Below, one piece after another: positions 51,867-59,911 of a stretch of 64,000 bases of DNA (position 1 is the first letter of the stretch; every line of letters starts with the position of its first letter). The position numbers and the translations under genes were made by a program. The stretch comes from Lichenicoccus sp965276875 (lineage in GTDB: Bacteria; Pseudomonadota; Alphaproteobacteria; Acetobacterales; Acetobacteraceae), in contig NZ_OZ255701.1 in the NCBI RefSeq assembly GCF_965276875.1, positions 3,410,001 through 3,474,000 of the forward strand, given 5' to 3'. The notes under the pieces are model-generated. The model worked only from the letters and a program-made list of their open reading frames with translations, ran no database searches and had not been told where the DNA came from.

Positions 51867-52856
51867 ATGTTGCAGGATCTCCCGACGCGCACCGATGCCC
51901 TCTACGAGCGTGTCCGTCGCGTCGTGCCCCGCTCCGAGTGGCGGCTGTTCGAGGACGATATCGCCGCCATCCTCAGGCTCAAGCGCGAACGCGGCGCCGT
52001 CATTCTGGCGCACAACTACCAGACGCCGGAGATCTTCCATTGCGTCGCCGACATCACCGGCGACAGCCTGGCCCTCGCGCGCGACGCGCAGAACCTCGAC
52101 GCCGAAATCATCGCCATGGCCGGCGTGCATTTCATGGCCGAGACCGCCAAGTTGCTCAATCCGACCAGGCGGGTGCTGATCCCTGACCTGCGCGCCGGCT
52201 GCTCGCTGGCGGAATCGATCACCGCGGCCGACGTGCGGCTGTTGCGCGCGCGCTATCCCGGCGTGCCGGTGGTCACCTACGTCAACACCTCGGCCGACGT
52301 GAAGGCCGAGAGCGACATCTGCTGCACCTCGGGCAACGCCAAGCGCATCGTCGAGGCGATCAGTCAGGAGTGGGGCACCGACCGGGTGATCATGATCCCC
52401 GACGAGTTCCTCGCACAGAACATCGCCCGTGAGACCGGTATCACCATGATCACTTGGGCCGGGCATTGCGAGGTGCATGAACGCTTCACGCCCGAGGAGA
52501 TACGTCGTCTGCGCGCGGACAACCCGGGTATCATCGTTCTGGCGCATCCCGAGTGCCCGCCCGAGGTCGTGGCCGAGGCGGATTTCTCCGGCTCCACCAA
52601 GGGCATGTCCGACTATGTCGCCTCCGGCCGCGCCGACCGGGTGGTGCTGATCACCGAATGCTCGATGAGCGACAATCTCGCGGTGGCGCACCCGAACGTA
52701 GAGTTCGTGCGCCCCTGCAATCTCTGCCCGCATATGAAGCGGATCACCCTGGCCGGTCTGCGCCACAGCCTTGAGACCCTGACCCACGAGGTGCGGATCG
52801 AGCCGCATTTGGCGGTCCGGGCGCGCCAGTCGGTCGAGCGGATGCTCGCGCTATGA
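51867..52856 (+). CDS. nadA: Quinolinate synthase A
   Basis: This 329-residue [4Fe-4S] enzyme condenses iminoaspartate with dihydroxyacetone phosphate to quinolinate. It contains ILAHNYQTPEIFHCVADITG, NTSADVKAESDICCTSGNA, HPECPPEVV and the late cysteine motif CNLCPHM, which supply cluster ligands. AAGGA lies 6 bp before ATG 51867. The stop overlaps nadB. It is first in nadA-nadB-nadC. Confidence 0.96.
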   Translation: MLQDLPTRTDALYERVRRVVPRSEWRLFEDDIAAILRLKRERGAVILAHNYQTPEIFHCVADITGDSLALARDAQNLDAEIIAMAGVHFMAETAKLLNPTRRVLIPDLRAGCSLAESITAADVRLLRARYPGVPVVTYVNTSADVKAESDICCTSGNAKRIVEAISQEWGTDRVIMIPDEFLAQNIARETGITMITWAGHCEVHERFTPEEIRRLRADNPGIIVLAHPECPPEVVAEADFSGSTKGMSDYVASGRADRVVLITECSMSDNLAVAHPNVEFVRPCNLCPHMKRITLAGLRHSLETLTHEVRIEPHLAVRARQSVERMLAL

Positions 52857-54409
52857 TGAGCTTTGCGGATGCTGGCGCTATGAGCGGCTTTCTTGCCGGC
52901 CAGCCGGTCATTGCCGGCAGCGGCCTCGCCGGGCTGATTACGGCCCTGCGCCTCAGCCCGCGTCCCTGCGTCCTGCTCAGCGCGGCACCGCTCTCTACCG
53001 AGGCGTCGAGCGCCTGGGCCCAGGGTGGTATCGCCGCCGCGGTCGGTCCCGACGACGCGCCCGCGCTGCAGATCGCCGATACGCTCGCCGCCGGCGCCGG
53101 GTTGTGCGACGCGGACGCGGTGCGGCGCATCGTCAGCGCCGGGCCGGAGGCGATCGCAGCACTTGAGGAGCTCGGCGCGCGCTTCGACCGAGGCTCGGAT
53201 GGCGCGCTGGCACTCGGCTTGGAGGCCGCGCATAGCCGCAGGCGGATCGTGCATGCCAGCGGCGACGGCACCGGGGGCGAGGTGATGCGCGCCCTGGCCG
53301 TGCGCGTGCGTGCGACGCCGTCGATCACCGTGTTGGAAGGCGCGTGCCTGCTGCGCGTGCTGGTCACGGGCGGCGCCATCGCCGGCGCCGTCGTGCGCAT
53401 CGCCGGTCGCACCCGAACCTGGTCCACGTCGCAACTGGTCATCGCCACCGGCGGCGCCGGCGGGCTGTTCCTCGACACCACCAACCCGCTCGGCTCGACC
53501 GGCGGTGGGGCCGCGATCGCCGCGCGCGCCGGTGCCGCCCTCGGCGACCTCGAATTCGTGCAGTTCCATCCGACGGCGCTGGCCGTGGCGGCACCCGGCC
53601 ACCCGCGCGGGCGTGTGCCGATGCCTCTGATCAGCGAAGCGGTGCGCGGCGAGGGCGCGGTGCTGATCGACGAGACCGGCGCGCGCTTCATGGCGGACGA
53701 GCTGGCGCCGCGCGATGTCGTCTCGCGCGCGGTCTGGCATCACGCGGCCCTCGGCCACAGCGTCTTTCTCGATGCGCGCGCGGCCCTCGGCGCGCGCTTC
53801 GCCGCCCGCTTCCCGGGCATCGACGCGGCCTGCCGCAAGCACGGCATCGATCCCGCCGTTATGCCGATCCCGATCCGACCCGCCGCGCACTATCATATGG
53901 GCGGCATCGCCGTGGATGCATTCGGTCGCAGCACGCTGGACGGGTTGTGGGCCTGCGGTGAGGCCGCCTGCACCGGCCTGCACGGCGCCAACCGCCTGGC
54001 CAGCAACTCGCTGCTCGAAGCCGCGGTCTGCGGTGGTGTGGTCGCCGACAGCATCAGCGGTAGCGTCGCACGCGCGGCGGTCCCTGTCCGACCGGCGCCG
54101 GACCGTGCGGCTACCGACCCCGCACTGCCCCAGGTCCGGCAGATCGTCTCGCGCGACGTCGGCGTGCTGCGCGACGGCCCCGGCCTGGAGCGCGCGGTGG
54201 CGGCGCTGTCGCCATACGCGGCCACTTCGGATGCCGGACTGCTCGCGCTGATGATCGCCCGCGCGGCCCTTGCGCGATGCGAAAGCCGCGGCGGGCATCA
54301 CCGCACCGATTATCCGGACAGCGACGCGAGCGCCGTGCGCACCCGTGCCTACGCGCACGAGGCATTGGCAGCCGCGCGCGGGCTGCAGCCGCAACGGCGC
54401 GCATCATGA
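52853..54409 (+). CDS. nadB: L-aspartate oxidase
   Basis: This 518-residue flavoprotein oxidises aspartate to iminoaspartate for NadA. The FAD motif IAGSGLAGLITALRL is near residues 22-36; SSAWAQGGIAAAVG, LEFVQFHPTALAVA and GLHGANRLASNSLLEA are succinate dehydrogenase/fumarate reductase-type signatures. Its start overlaps the nadA stop (ATGA), and its stop overlaps nadC. Two in-frame ATG codons (52853, 52856) are possible starts. Confidence 0.95.
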   Translation: MMSFADAGAMSGFLAGQPVIAGSGLAGLITALRLSPRPCVLLSAAPLSTEASSAWAQGGIAAAVGPDDAPALQIADTLAAGAGLCDADAVRRIVSAGPEAIAALEELGARFDRGSDGALALGLEAAHSRRRIVHASGDGTGGEVMRALAVRVRATPSITVLEGACLLRVLVTGGAIAGAVVRIAGRTRTWSTSQLVIATGGAGGLFLDTTNPLGSTGGGAAIAARAGAALGDLEFVQFHPTALAVAAPGHPRGRVPMPLISEAVRGEGAVLIDETGARFMADELAPRDVVSRAVWHHAALGHSVFLDARAALGARFAARFPGIDAACRKHGIDPAVMPIPIRPAAHYHMGGIAVDAFGRSTLDGLWACGEAACTGLHGANRLASNSLLEAAVCGGVVADSISGSVARAAVPVRPAPDRAATDPALPQVRQIVSRDVGVLRDGPGLERAVAALSPYAATSDAGLLALMIARAALARCESRGGHHRTDYPDSDASAVRTRAYAHEALAAARGLQPQRRAS

Positions 54410-55248
54410 GCCCGCTCCCCGACCTGATGCTGGAGCCGCTGGTACGCGCCGCGTTGCTCGAGGACCTCGGCCGTGCCGGCGACATCACTACGGAGGCGAT
54501 CGTGCCCGCCGGCCTGACCGCGCGGGTGGCGATGACCGCGCGCGATCCGGGGGTCGTCGCCGGGCTGGATCTCGCGCGTCTCGCATTCTCGCTCATCGAG
54601 CCTCGGCTCAGCTTCACCGCGCACCGCCCGGATGGCGCCAGCGTTGCCCCCGGCGACCTGCTAGCCAGCATCGAGGGGCCGGCGCGCGGCATCCTGATGG
54701 GCGAACGGGTGGCGCTGAATTACCTCTGCCACCTCAGCGGCATCGCCACCGCCACCAATCGCCTGGTGCGCGCGGCAGCACACACGCAGGCGCGAATCTG
54801 CTGTACACGCAAGACCACACCAGGGTTGCGGGCGGTGCAGAAATACGCGGTGCGCGCCGGCGGCGGCAGCAACCATCGCTTCGGCCTTGATGACGCGGTG
54901 CTGATCAAGGACAACCATATCGCCATCGCCGGCGGGGTGAGTGTCGCCCTCCGGCGCGCCCGCGCTTCCGTCGGCCACCTGGTCAAGATCGAGGTCGAGG
55001 TCGACACCCTGGCCCAGCTCGAGGAGGCGCTGTCGGTGGGTGCGGACGCCTACCTGCTCGACAACATGGCGCCGCCAGTGCTGCGGGAGGCGGTCGCGAT
55101 GGTGGCGGGCCGCGGCGTCACCGAGGCGTCAGGGCGGATCACGCCGGAGACCGTCGCGGCGATCGCCGAGAGCGGCGTCGACCTGATCTCCGCCGGCTGG
55201 CTGACCCACAGCGTGACGGTGCTCGACATCGGCCTGGATGCGGCCTGA
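54406..55248 (+). CDS. nadC: Nicotinate-nucleotide pyrophosphorylase (carboxylating)
   Basis: This 280-residue enzyme makes nicotinate mononucleotide from quinolinate and PRPP. It contains AALLEDLGRAGDITTEAI, LNYLCHLSGIAT, the RKTTPGLR motif, KYAVRAGGGSNHRFGL and LIKDNH, typical of NadC. The ATGA overlap with nadB implies translational coupling. It completes the de novo route from aspartate to NaMN. Confidence 0.96.
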   Translation: MSPLPDLMLEPLVRAALLEDLGRAGDITTEAIVPAGLTARVAMTARDPGVVAGLDLARLAFSLIEPRLSFTAHRPDGASVAPGDLLASIEGPARGILMGERVALNYLCHLSGIATATNRLVRAAAHTQARICCTRKTTPGLRAVQKYAVRAGGGSNHRFGLDDAVLIKDNHIAIAGGVSVALRRARASVGHLVKIEVEVDTLAQLEEALSVGADAYLLDNMAPPVLREAVAMVAGRGVTEASGRITPETVAAIAESGVDLISAGWLTHSVTVLDIGLDAA

Positions 55249-55257
55249 GCGGGGCGC

Positions 55258-55908
55258 TCAGCGCAAGGCGGCCTCCGCCAGACGTCGCTGGTGCTTTGGA
55301 TACCAGAACGACCACAGCAGCAGCGCGCCCATCCATCCGTAGGCGAGGAACGGGCTGGCCAGCAGGTAGTCGCGGATCGGCATGGTGAACACCAGCGCAC
55401 AGGCCACCGCGGTCTCGGCGACCAGCCCGAACCCCCAGACCAGGGTCATGGTCATCATGATCCGGCGAAACCGGGGGTGTTCCCGCAGGGCGTCGAAGGC
55501 CTCGACGTGGGCCGCGGACTTGCGCAGCTCGCGGGCGCGGGCAAGCTGATGGATCAGCGGCCGCCCGATTGCGGCCGAGACCAGGAACACGATGCCGATC
55601 ACGCCGGTGACGAGGTTTTCGCGCAATTGCAGGAACCGCACCGAACCGCCGCCCAGGAAGGCCAGCAAAGAGAGCGCGATGCCGGCCAGCACGATCATCG
55701 AGACGGCGTCGATGCGGCGTTGCCGGACGAACCCGACCACGCTCCAGACGATCGGCGGCAGCGAGGCGGACATCAGCGCATGGACGGTGCCGAGCCGCGG
55801 CTCAAGTGCCACATAGATTGCGTAGGGGAGGGCGACGTTGAGCACGAGCTCACTGACTCCCGCAACCAAGCCGCGACGAGTCATCCCGCCTACCACCAGT
55901 GCCGCCAT
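55258..55908 (-). CDS. VC0807 family membrane protein
   Basis: This 216-residue protein has about five hydrophobic segments. SELVLNVALPYAIYVALEP, the LPPIVWSVVGFVRQRRIDAV segment and RENLVTGVIGIVFLVSAAIG are typical of the VC0807/DUF3159-like family. The function is unknown. It lies 9 bp from nadC on the opposite strand and is not part of the nad operon. Confidence 0.78.
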   Translation of the reverse strand: MAALVVGGMTRRGLVAGVSELVLNVALPYAIYVALEPRLGTVHALMSASLPPIVWSVVGFVRQRRIDAVSMIVLAGIALSLLAFLGGGSVRFLQLRENLVTGVIGIVFLVSAAIGRPLIHQLARARELRKSAAHVEAFDALREHPRFRRIMMTMTLVWGFGLVAETAVACALVFTMPIRDYLLASPFLAYGWMGALLLWSFWYPKHQRRLAEAALR

Positions 55909-56050
55909 GTCTGGCTCCCATCGCTTCGCCGCCTAAACAACATAGCCGAAAGTACCGGGTTGAGCAGCAAGCGGGGAGATCGCCCGTACTCTCACACGCA
56001 ATGGCTTTGCCGGCACTTCGCCTTCCCTACCTCGGCCCTTTTTTTTGGCA

Positions 56051-56076
56051 AATGACATAATAAAGATATTGTCATT
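56051..56076. promoter_or_regulatory. Inverted repeat upstream of the aldo/keto reductase gene
   Basis: AATGACA (56051-56057) and TGTCATT (56070-56076) are perfect inverted half-sites 12 bp apart in an AT-rich stretch preceded by a T-run. The layout fits an operator over a promoter for the gene at 56133. The TetR-family gene downstream is a candidate binder. Confidence 0.5.
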
Positions 56077-56132
56077 CGTCATTACCGCTGTTGGCCGACA
56101 TTATCGGCGGCGCGGTAATGGAGCTGGGAGAT

Positions 56133-57089
56133 ATGGCGTTCGCAACACGCTCGCTGGGTCGCAATGGACCATCCATCTCAGCGCTTGGTCTGGGCTGCAT
56201 GGGTATGTCGGAGTTCTATGGGCAAACTGATCGCGACGCGTCGCTGGCGACGATCGCGGCGGCGCTTGAGGCTGGCATCACCCTGTTTGACACGGCCGAC
56301 TTCTATGGAATGGGGCACAATGAGGTGTTGCTTGCCGAGGCGCTGAGAGGCCAGCGCGGAAAGGCGTTTCTCCAGGTCAAGTTCGGCGCATTGCGCGGCC
56401 CGGAAGGGTCGTTTCTTGGTAACGACGCGCGCCCCGCGGCGGTCAAGACCGCGCTGTCCTATTCTCTTCGACGTCTCGGCACCGATCACCTCGACCTGTA
56501 TATGACGGGTCTGGACCCCGCCGTTCCGATCGAGGAGACGATCGGGGCCATGAGCGAGTTGGTCCGTCAGGGCTATATCCGCCATATCGGCATCACCAAC
56601 GTCGACACCGACACCATCCGCCGCGCGCATGCGACGCACCCGATCACCGCGCTGCAGTTCGAATATGGCCTTATGTCCCGCGACATGGAACAAGAGGTGC
56701 TGCCGCTCTGCCGCGAACTCGGGATCGGTATCACGGCCTACGGTGTTCTGAGCCGGGGCCTGCTCACCGGCAGCGAGGGACGCGGCGACGGCGATGTTCG
56801 CGGCACCTATTTCCCGCGCTTCCAGGGTGCCAATCTGACGCAGAACGCCAGGCTTGCGGCAGCGCTTGCCGAAGCCGCCGGCCGCGAGAGGATCACCGCC
56901 GCGCAGGCGGCGATCGGCTGGGTCGCCAGCCAGGGCAACGACATCATCCCCCTGGTCGGTGCGCGCACTGTCGAACGCCTGACGGAGGCGCTGACGGCGC
57001 CCTTGCAGCTTTCACAAGCCACTTTGTCGGCGCTGGAAAAGGCGGTTCCCCAGCATGCGGTTCACGGGGATCGGTTCATGGCGCATTGA
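56133..57089 (+). CDS. Aldo/keto reductase
   Basis: This 318-residue NADPH-dependent reductase has the catalytic tetrad: Asp and Tyr in FDTADFYGMGHNE, a Lys in FLQVKFG, and a position before LYMTGLDPAVP where the usual His is replaced (family LYYQHRVDP). The substrate is unknown. Start ATG 56133 follows GGAG by 9 bp; ATG 56118 is an alternative. The N-terminus ATRSLGRNGPSISALGLGCM is typical. A TetR gene follows 45 bp later. Confidence 0.88.
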   Translation: MAFATRSLGRNGPSISALGLGCMGMSEFYGQTDRDASLATIAAALEAGITLFDTADFYGMGHNEVLLAEALRGQRGKAFLQVKFGALRGPEGSFLGNDARPAAVKTALSYSLRRLGTDHLDLYMTGLDPAVPIEETIGAMSELVRQGYIRHIGITNVDTDTIRRAHATHPITALQFEYGLMSRDMEQEVLPLCRELGIGITAYGVLSRGLLTGSEGRGDGDVRGTYFPRFQGANLTQNARLAAALAEAAGRERITAAQAAIGWVASQGNDIIPLVGARTVERLTEALTAPLQLSQATLSALEKAVPQHAVHGDRFMAH

Positions 57090-57134
57090 TGATTCCATGC
57101 GACGCCGCACGATCATCCGCGGCATAGAAGGGCC

Positions 57135-57743
57135 ATGGAGTCGAGACTTGCGGATGCAGGCGCCATGCGCGCCCTTATTCTTGATACCGCCGAGATCCTT
57201 CTCAGACGCCATGGGCTTGAAAAGCTGAACGTGGTCGATGTGGCGCGCGTCCTGAACATGAGCCACGGGAACGTATATCGGCACGTCCCCAGCAAGGCGG
57301 CACTCCGCGCGGCCGTCATCCATCGCTGGCTCGGGCGCGTCTCGCAACAGACCGAAGCCATTGCACGAAGCGATGCGCCAGCGGATCTCCGCCTAATGCA
57401 ATGGCTAAGAGAGCTGGCCGTCATCAAGCAGCGCAAGGTGACCGAAGATGCCGAAATGCTTGCCGCCGCGGCGAAAGTCATCCGGGATGCGCCACAGGTT
57501 CAGGATGAGCACGCAGCACTGCTGACGGCGCAGCTTGCGGGCATCCTCGAGGCTGGATTGGCTGACGGAACCTTGCCGGGCGTCAAGGGCCCGCAATCGA
57601 CCGCCACGGCAATCCTGGATGCAACGATCAGGTACCACCACCCCCACATGGTGGCGAGCGGCGGACCACCTGCCGCACAGTTGCGAGGGCTGGACAAGGT
57701 TGTGTCTCTCATCATTGGTGGCTTGAAGGTGGCGGCGCGCTAA
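57135..57743 (+). CDS. TetR family transcriptional regulator
   Basis: This 202-residue protein has an N-terminal TetR helix-turn-helix (about 10-60): ILDTAEILLRRHG, then VVDVARVLNMSHGNVYRHVP and SKAALRAAVI. The C-terminal ligand domain is helical. It probably regulates the neighbouring reductase and perhaps the DUF4188 gene. ATG 57165 (MRALIL) is an alternative start. Confidence 0.87.
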   Translation: MESRLADAGAMRALILDTAEILLRRHGLEKLNVVDVARVLNMSHGNVYRHVPSKAALRAAVIHRWLGRVSQQTEAIARSDAPADLRLMQWLRELAVIKQRKVTEDAEMLAAAAKVIRDAPQVQDEHAALLTAQLAGILEAGLADGTLPGVKGPQSTATAILDATIRYHHPHMVASGGPPAAQLRGLDKVVSLIIGGLKVAAR

Positions 57744-57775
57744 GCCGCGTCCGCGAACGCCGCGCCAAACTTATG

Positions 57776-57803
57776 TTGACACCGTTAACACCGGGCCTAT
57801 ACA
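57776..57803 (+). promoter_or_regulatory. Sigma-70-type promoter with overlapping inverted repeat
   Basis: TTGACA (57776-57781) and TATACA (57798-57803) are separated by 16 bp and lie 25 bp before ATG 57829. TGTTGAC-ACC-GTTAACA (57774-57790) is a near-perfect inverted repeat (6 of 7) over the -35, a plausible repressor site. Confidence 0.6.
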
Positions 57804-57828
57804 GGTATTGTCGTTATGGGAAACCGCA

Positions 57829-58329
57829 ATGTCCGACATCATTACCGAACGGGTCTGCGCCGAGCCCGAGGGAGACATCGTGGTTTTCCTCATCGGCATG
57901 CGCATCAACAGGCTTACGCGACCCTGGCGCTGGTTTCCCGTCGCGAGCGCGATGCCGAGAATGCTGCGTGAGCTTAACGCCCGTCCGGCACTCGGCCTGC
58001 TGGCCGCGCGCGGCCATTTCGGCGTGCGCAACCTGATGGTGCTGCAATACTGGAAGAGTGCCGAACATCTGCGTGCCTATGCGCATGCGTCCGACAAGGC
58101 ACATCTGCCGGCATGGCAGGCCTTCAACCGCGCGATCGGCACCAACGGCGATGTCGGCATCTGGCATGAGACCTATGTCGTGCCCGCCGGGCATGCGGAG
58201 TCCATGTACGTGAATATGCCGCCCTATGGTCTTGGCTTGGCGGCCAAGCTGTTCCCGGCCAAAGGTGCCCGCGCCACCGCGGCCAAGCGCCTGTCCCGAA
58301 TAGCCGTAGCCGCTTCAGAGCCTGGCTGA
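57829..58329 (+). CDS. DUF4188 domain protein
   Basis: This 166-residue protein contains VVFLIGMRINRLTRPWRWFP and LQYWKSAEHLRAYAHASDKA, followed by HLPAWQAFN and GIWHETYVV, characteristic of DUF4188 (monooxygenase-like dimeric alpha-beta fold). The function is unknown. A strong promoter precedes it. Its 3' end overlaps the convergent DUF2784 gene by 15 bp. Confidence 0.8.
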   Translation: MSDIITERVCAEPEGDIVVFLIGMRINRLTRPWRWFPVASAMPRMLRELNARPALGLLAARGHFGVRNLMVLQYWKSAEHLRAYAHASDKAHLPAWQAFNRAIGTNGDVGIWHETYVVPAGHAESMYVNMPPYGLGLAAKLFPAKGARATAAKRLSRIAVAASEPG

Positions 58330-58713
58330 CACGCGTCGCCGCGGCGGTACCAGCCACCAGAGCGCGATCACGCCGGCCAGCACCGCCACGTAGAGCAGTG
58401 CGAATACCCAAAGCGGCAGCGGCCAGAAGATCAGGCTGTCGACCCAGCGCATGATCAGCGGGGTCCGCTCGCGCGCGCTGCCGGTGAGGTCGGCCTGCCA
58501 GAGGGTCAGAAAGCAGGCGCGGCCGAGCAGCGCCTGACCGGCGACGATGCCGAGGCTCGCCACATGCAGCGCCCGCCACCAGAAGATCCGCACCCAGCCC
58601 CAGCCGCGCCAGGCGCCGAGCGGAATGGCGAGCAGGCCAAACACGTTGAACGCGATGATCGCCCCATGCACCGCGAGCACGAGCCCGGCGAGGGCGGCGT
58701 CAGAGCCGGACAT
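58315..58713 (-). CDS. DUF2784 family membrane protein
   Basis: This 132-residue protein has about four hydrophobic segments. LGIVAGQALLGRACFLTLWQ, then ADLTGSARERTPLI and WVDSLIFWPLPLW match DUF2784 inner-membrane proteins of unknown function. Start ATG 58711-58713; the longer open frame upstream lacks support. It converges on the DUF4188 gene. Confidence 0.75.
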   Translation of the reverse strand: MSGSDAALAGLVLAVHGAIIAFNVFGLLAIPLGAWRGWGWVRIFWWRALHVASLGIVAGQALLGRACFLTLWQADLTGSARERTPLIMRWVDSLIFWPLPLWVFALLYVAVLAGVIALWWLVPPRRRVSARL

Positions 58714-58803
58714 CGGATCGATTGCGTCCAGTCTCTTCCCCGGAGGAATGGAACCGAATCCTGGCACGGTCCCTGGCAGCGCGCAACGCTTCCGGCTACG
58801 CAT

Positions 58804-58866
58804 CAGAGCAACCTCAGCCTGAGCGGAACGCGATGCGTTCCGCTCAGGCTGAGACAAGTTGCTCTG
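58804..58866. repeat. Long palindrome upstream of the sugar dehydrogenase gene
   Basis: A perfect 19-bp stem (58813-58831 with 58835-58853, loop GAT) is flanked by outer arms CAGAGCAAC (58804-58812) and GTTGCTCTG (58858-58866), with a 4-nt ACAA bulge. It lies between divergent genes, so termination is unlikely; a REP-like element or a regulatory structure fits better. The AGAGCA outer arm also occurs in the palindrome at 38878. Confidence 0.75.
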
Positions 58867-58918
58867 TTCTATATGTTTCCTGGGCAAGCTCTCGGTCGGC
58901 ACGTGAAAGGCACGAAGC

Positions 58919-59860
58919 ATGAAACGCCAGCTCATCGCCATCGTCGGTCTGGGAAAGATCGCAGTCGACCAGCACGTCCCCGCCATCCTCGGCAATCCGG
59001 CCTTCGAACTCGCCGCGATCGTCAGCCAGCGTCGTGCGACGGTGGCTGACCTGCCGAGCTTCGACAGCCTTGAGGCGTTGTTCGCCGCCATGCCGGAGGT
59101 CGAGGTGGTCGCGTTCTGCACACCCCCCGCGGGCCGCTTCGAGGCGACGCGAACGGCGTTGCGCGCCGGCCGGCAGGTTCTGATCGAAAAGCCGCCTGCG
59201 GCGACTTTGGGCGAGATCACCGAACTTGCCGCCATTGCCGAGCGCGCGGGGCGCGTGCTGTTCGCGACCTGGCACTCGCGCTTCAATCCGGCGGTGGCGG
59301 AAGCGCGTCGCCGCTTGGCGGGGCAGCGGATCAGCCGGCTGCGGGTCGACTGGCGCGAGGATGTACGTCGCTGGCACCCTGGCCAGGCCTGGATCTGGCA
59401 GCCTGGAGGCTTTGGCGTGTTCGACCCCGGGATCAATGCGCTCTCCATCGTCACCGAGATCATGCCCGAGCCGCTGTTCGTGGCCGCGGCACAGCTCGAC
59501 GTGCCGGCGAACCGCCAGACCCCGATCGGTGCGGAGATCAGCTTTGCCACGGCCGACCCGGCACCGGGAACCGACCTCTCCGCGGTCTTCGACTGGCGCA
59601 AGCAGGGCGAGCAGAGCTGGACCATCGAGGTCGCGACCGCGGCCGGCGAGACGCTGACCCTCACCGAGGGGGGCGCCCGCCTTGCGGTCAATGGCACGCC
59701 GGTGATCGAAGCAGGGTCGCACGAGTATCCGATGATCTACGAGCGGTTCGCGACCCTGCTCGCCGAGGGCCGCTCGGAGGTGGACATCCGCCCGCTGCAA
59801 CTGGTCGCGGATGCCTTTCTCGTCGGCGAGCGGCGTGCCACGGCGCCGTTCGACGATTGA
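58919..59860 (+). CDS. Gfo/Idh/MocA sugar dehydrogenase (D-galactose or L-arabinose 1-dehydrogenase type)
   Basis: This 313-residue oxidoreductase has the NAD(P) motif VGLGKIAVDQH and the catalytic lysine motif IEKPPAAT. It carries EDVRRWHPGQAWIWQPGGFG and VFDPGINALSIVTEI, a block I recognise from Azospirillum L-arabinose 1-dehydrogenase and related D-galactose 1-dehydrogenases. It probably oxidises an aldose to a lactone. It precedes a branched-chain-type ABC transporter by 51 bp, which may supply its substrate. Which sugar is used cannot be settled from sequence. Confidence 0.83.
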   Translation: MKRQLIAIVGLGKIAVDQHVPAILGNPAFELAAIVSQRRATVADLPSFDSLEALFAAMPEVEVVAFCTPPAGRFEATRTALRAGRQVLIEKPPAATLGEITELAAIAERAGRVLFATWHSRFNPAVAEARRRLAGQRISRLRVDWREDVRRWHPGQAWIWQPGGFGVFDPGINALSIVTEIMPEPLFVAAAQLDVPANRQTPIGAEISFATADPAPGTDLSAVFDWRKQGEQSWTIEVATAAGETLTLTEGGARLAVNGTPVIEAGSHEYPMIYERFATLLAEGRSEVDIRPLQLVADAFLVGERRATAPFDD

Positions 59861-59911
59861 TGCCGCCGTAATCGGCGCGTAAGCATCAAGGATAAGAAAC
59901 GGAGGAAACAT

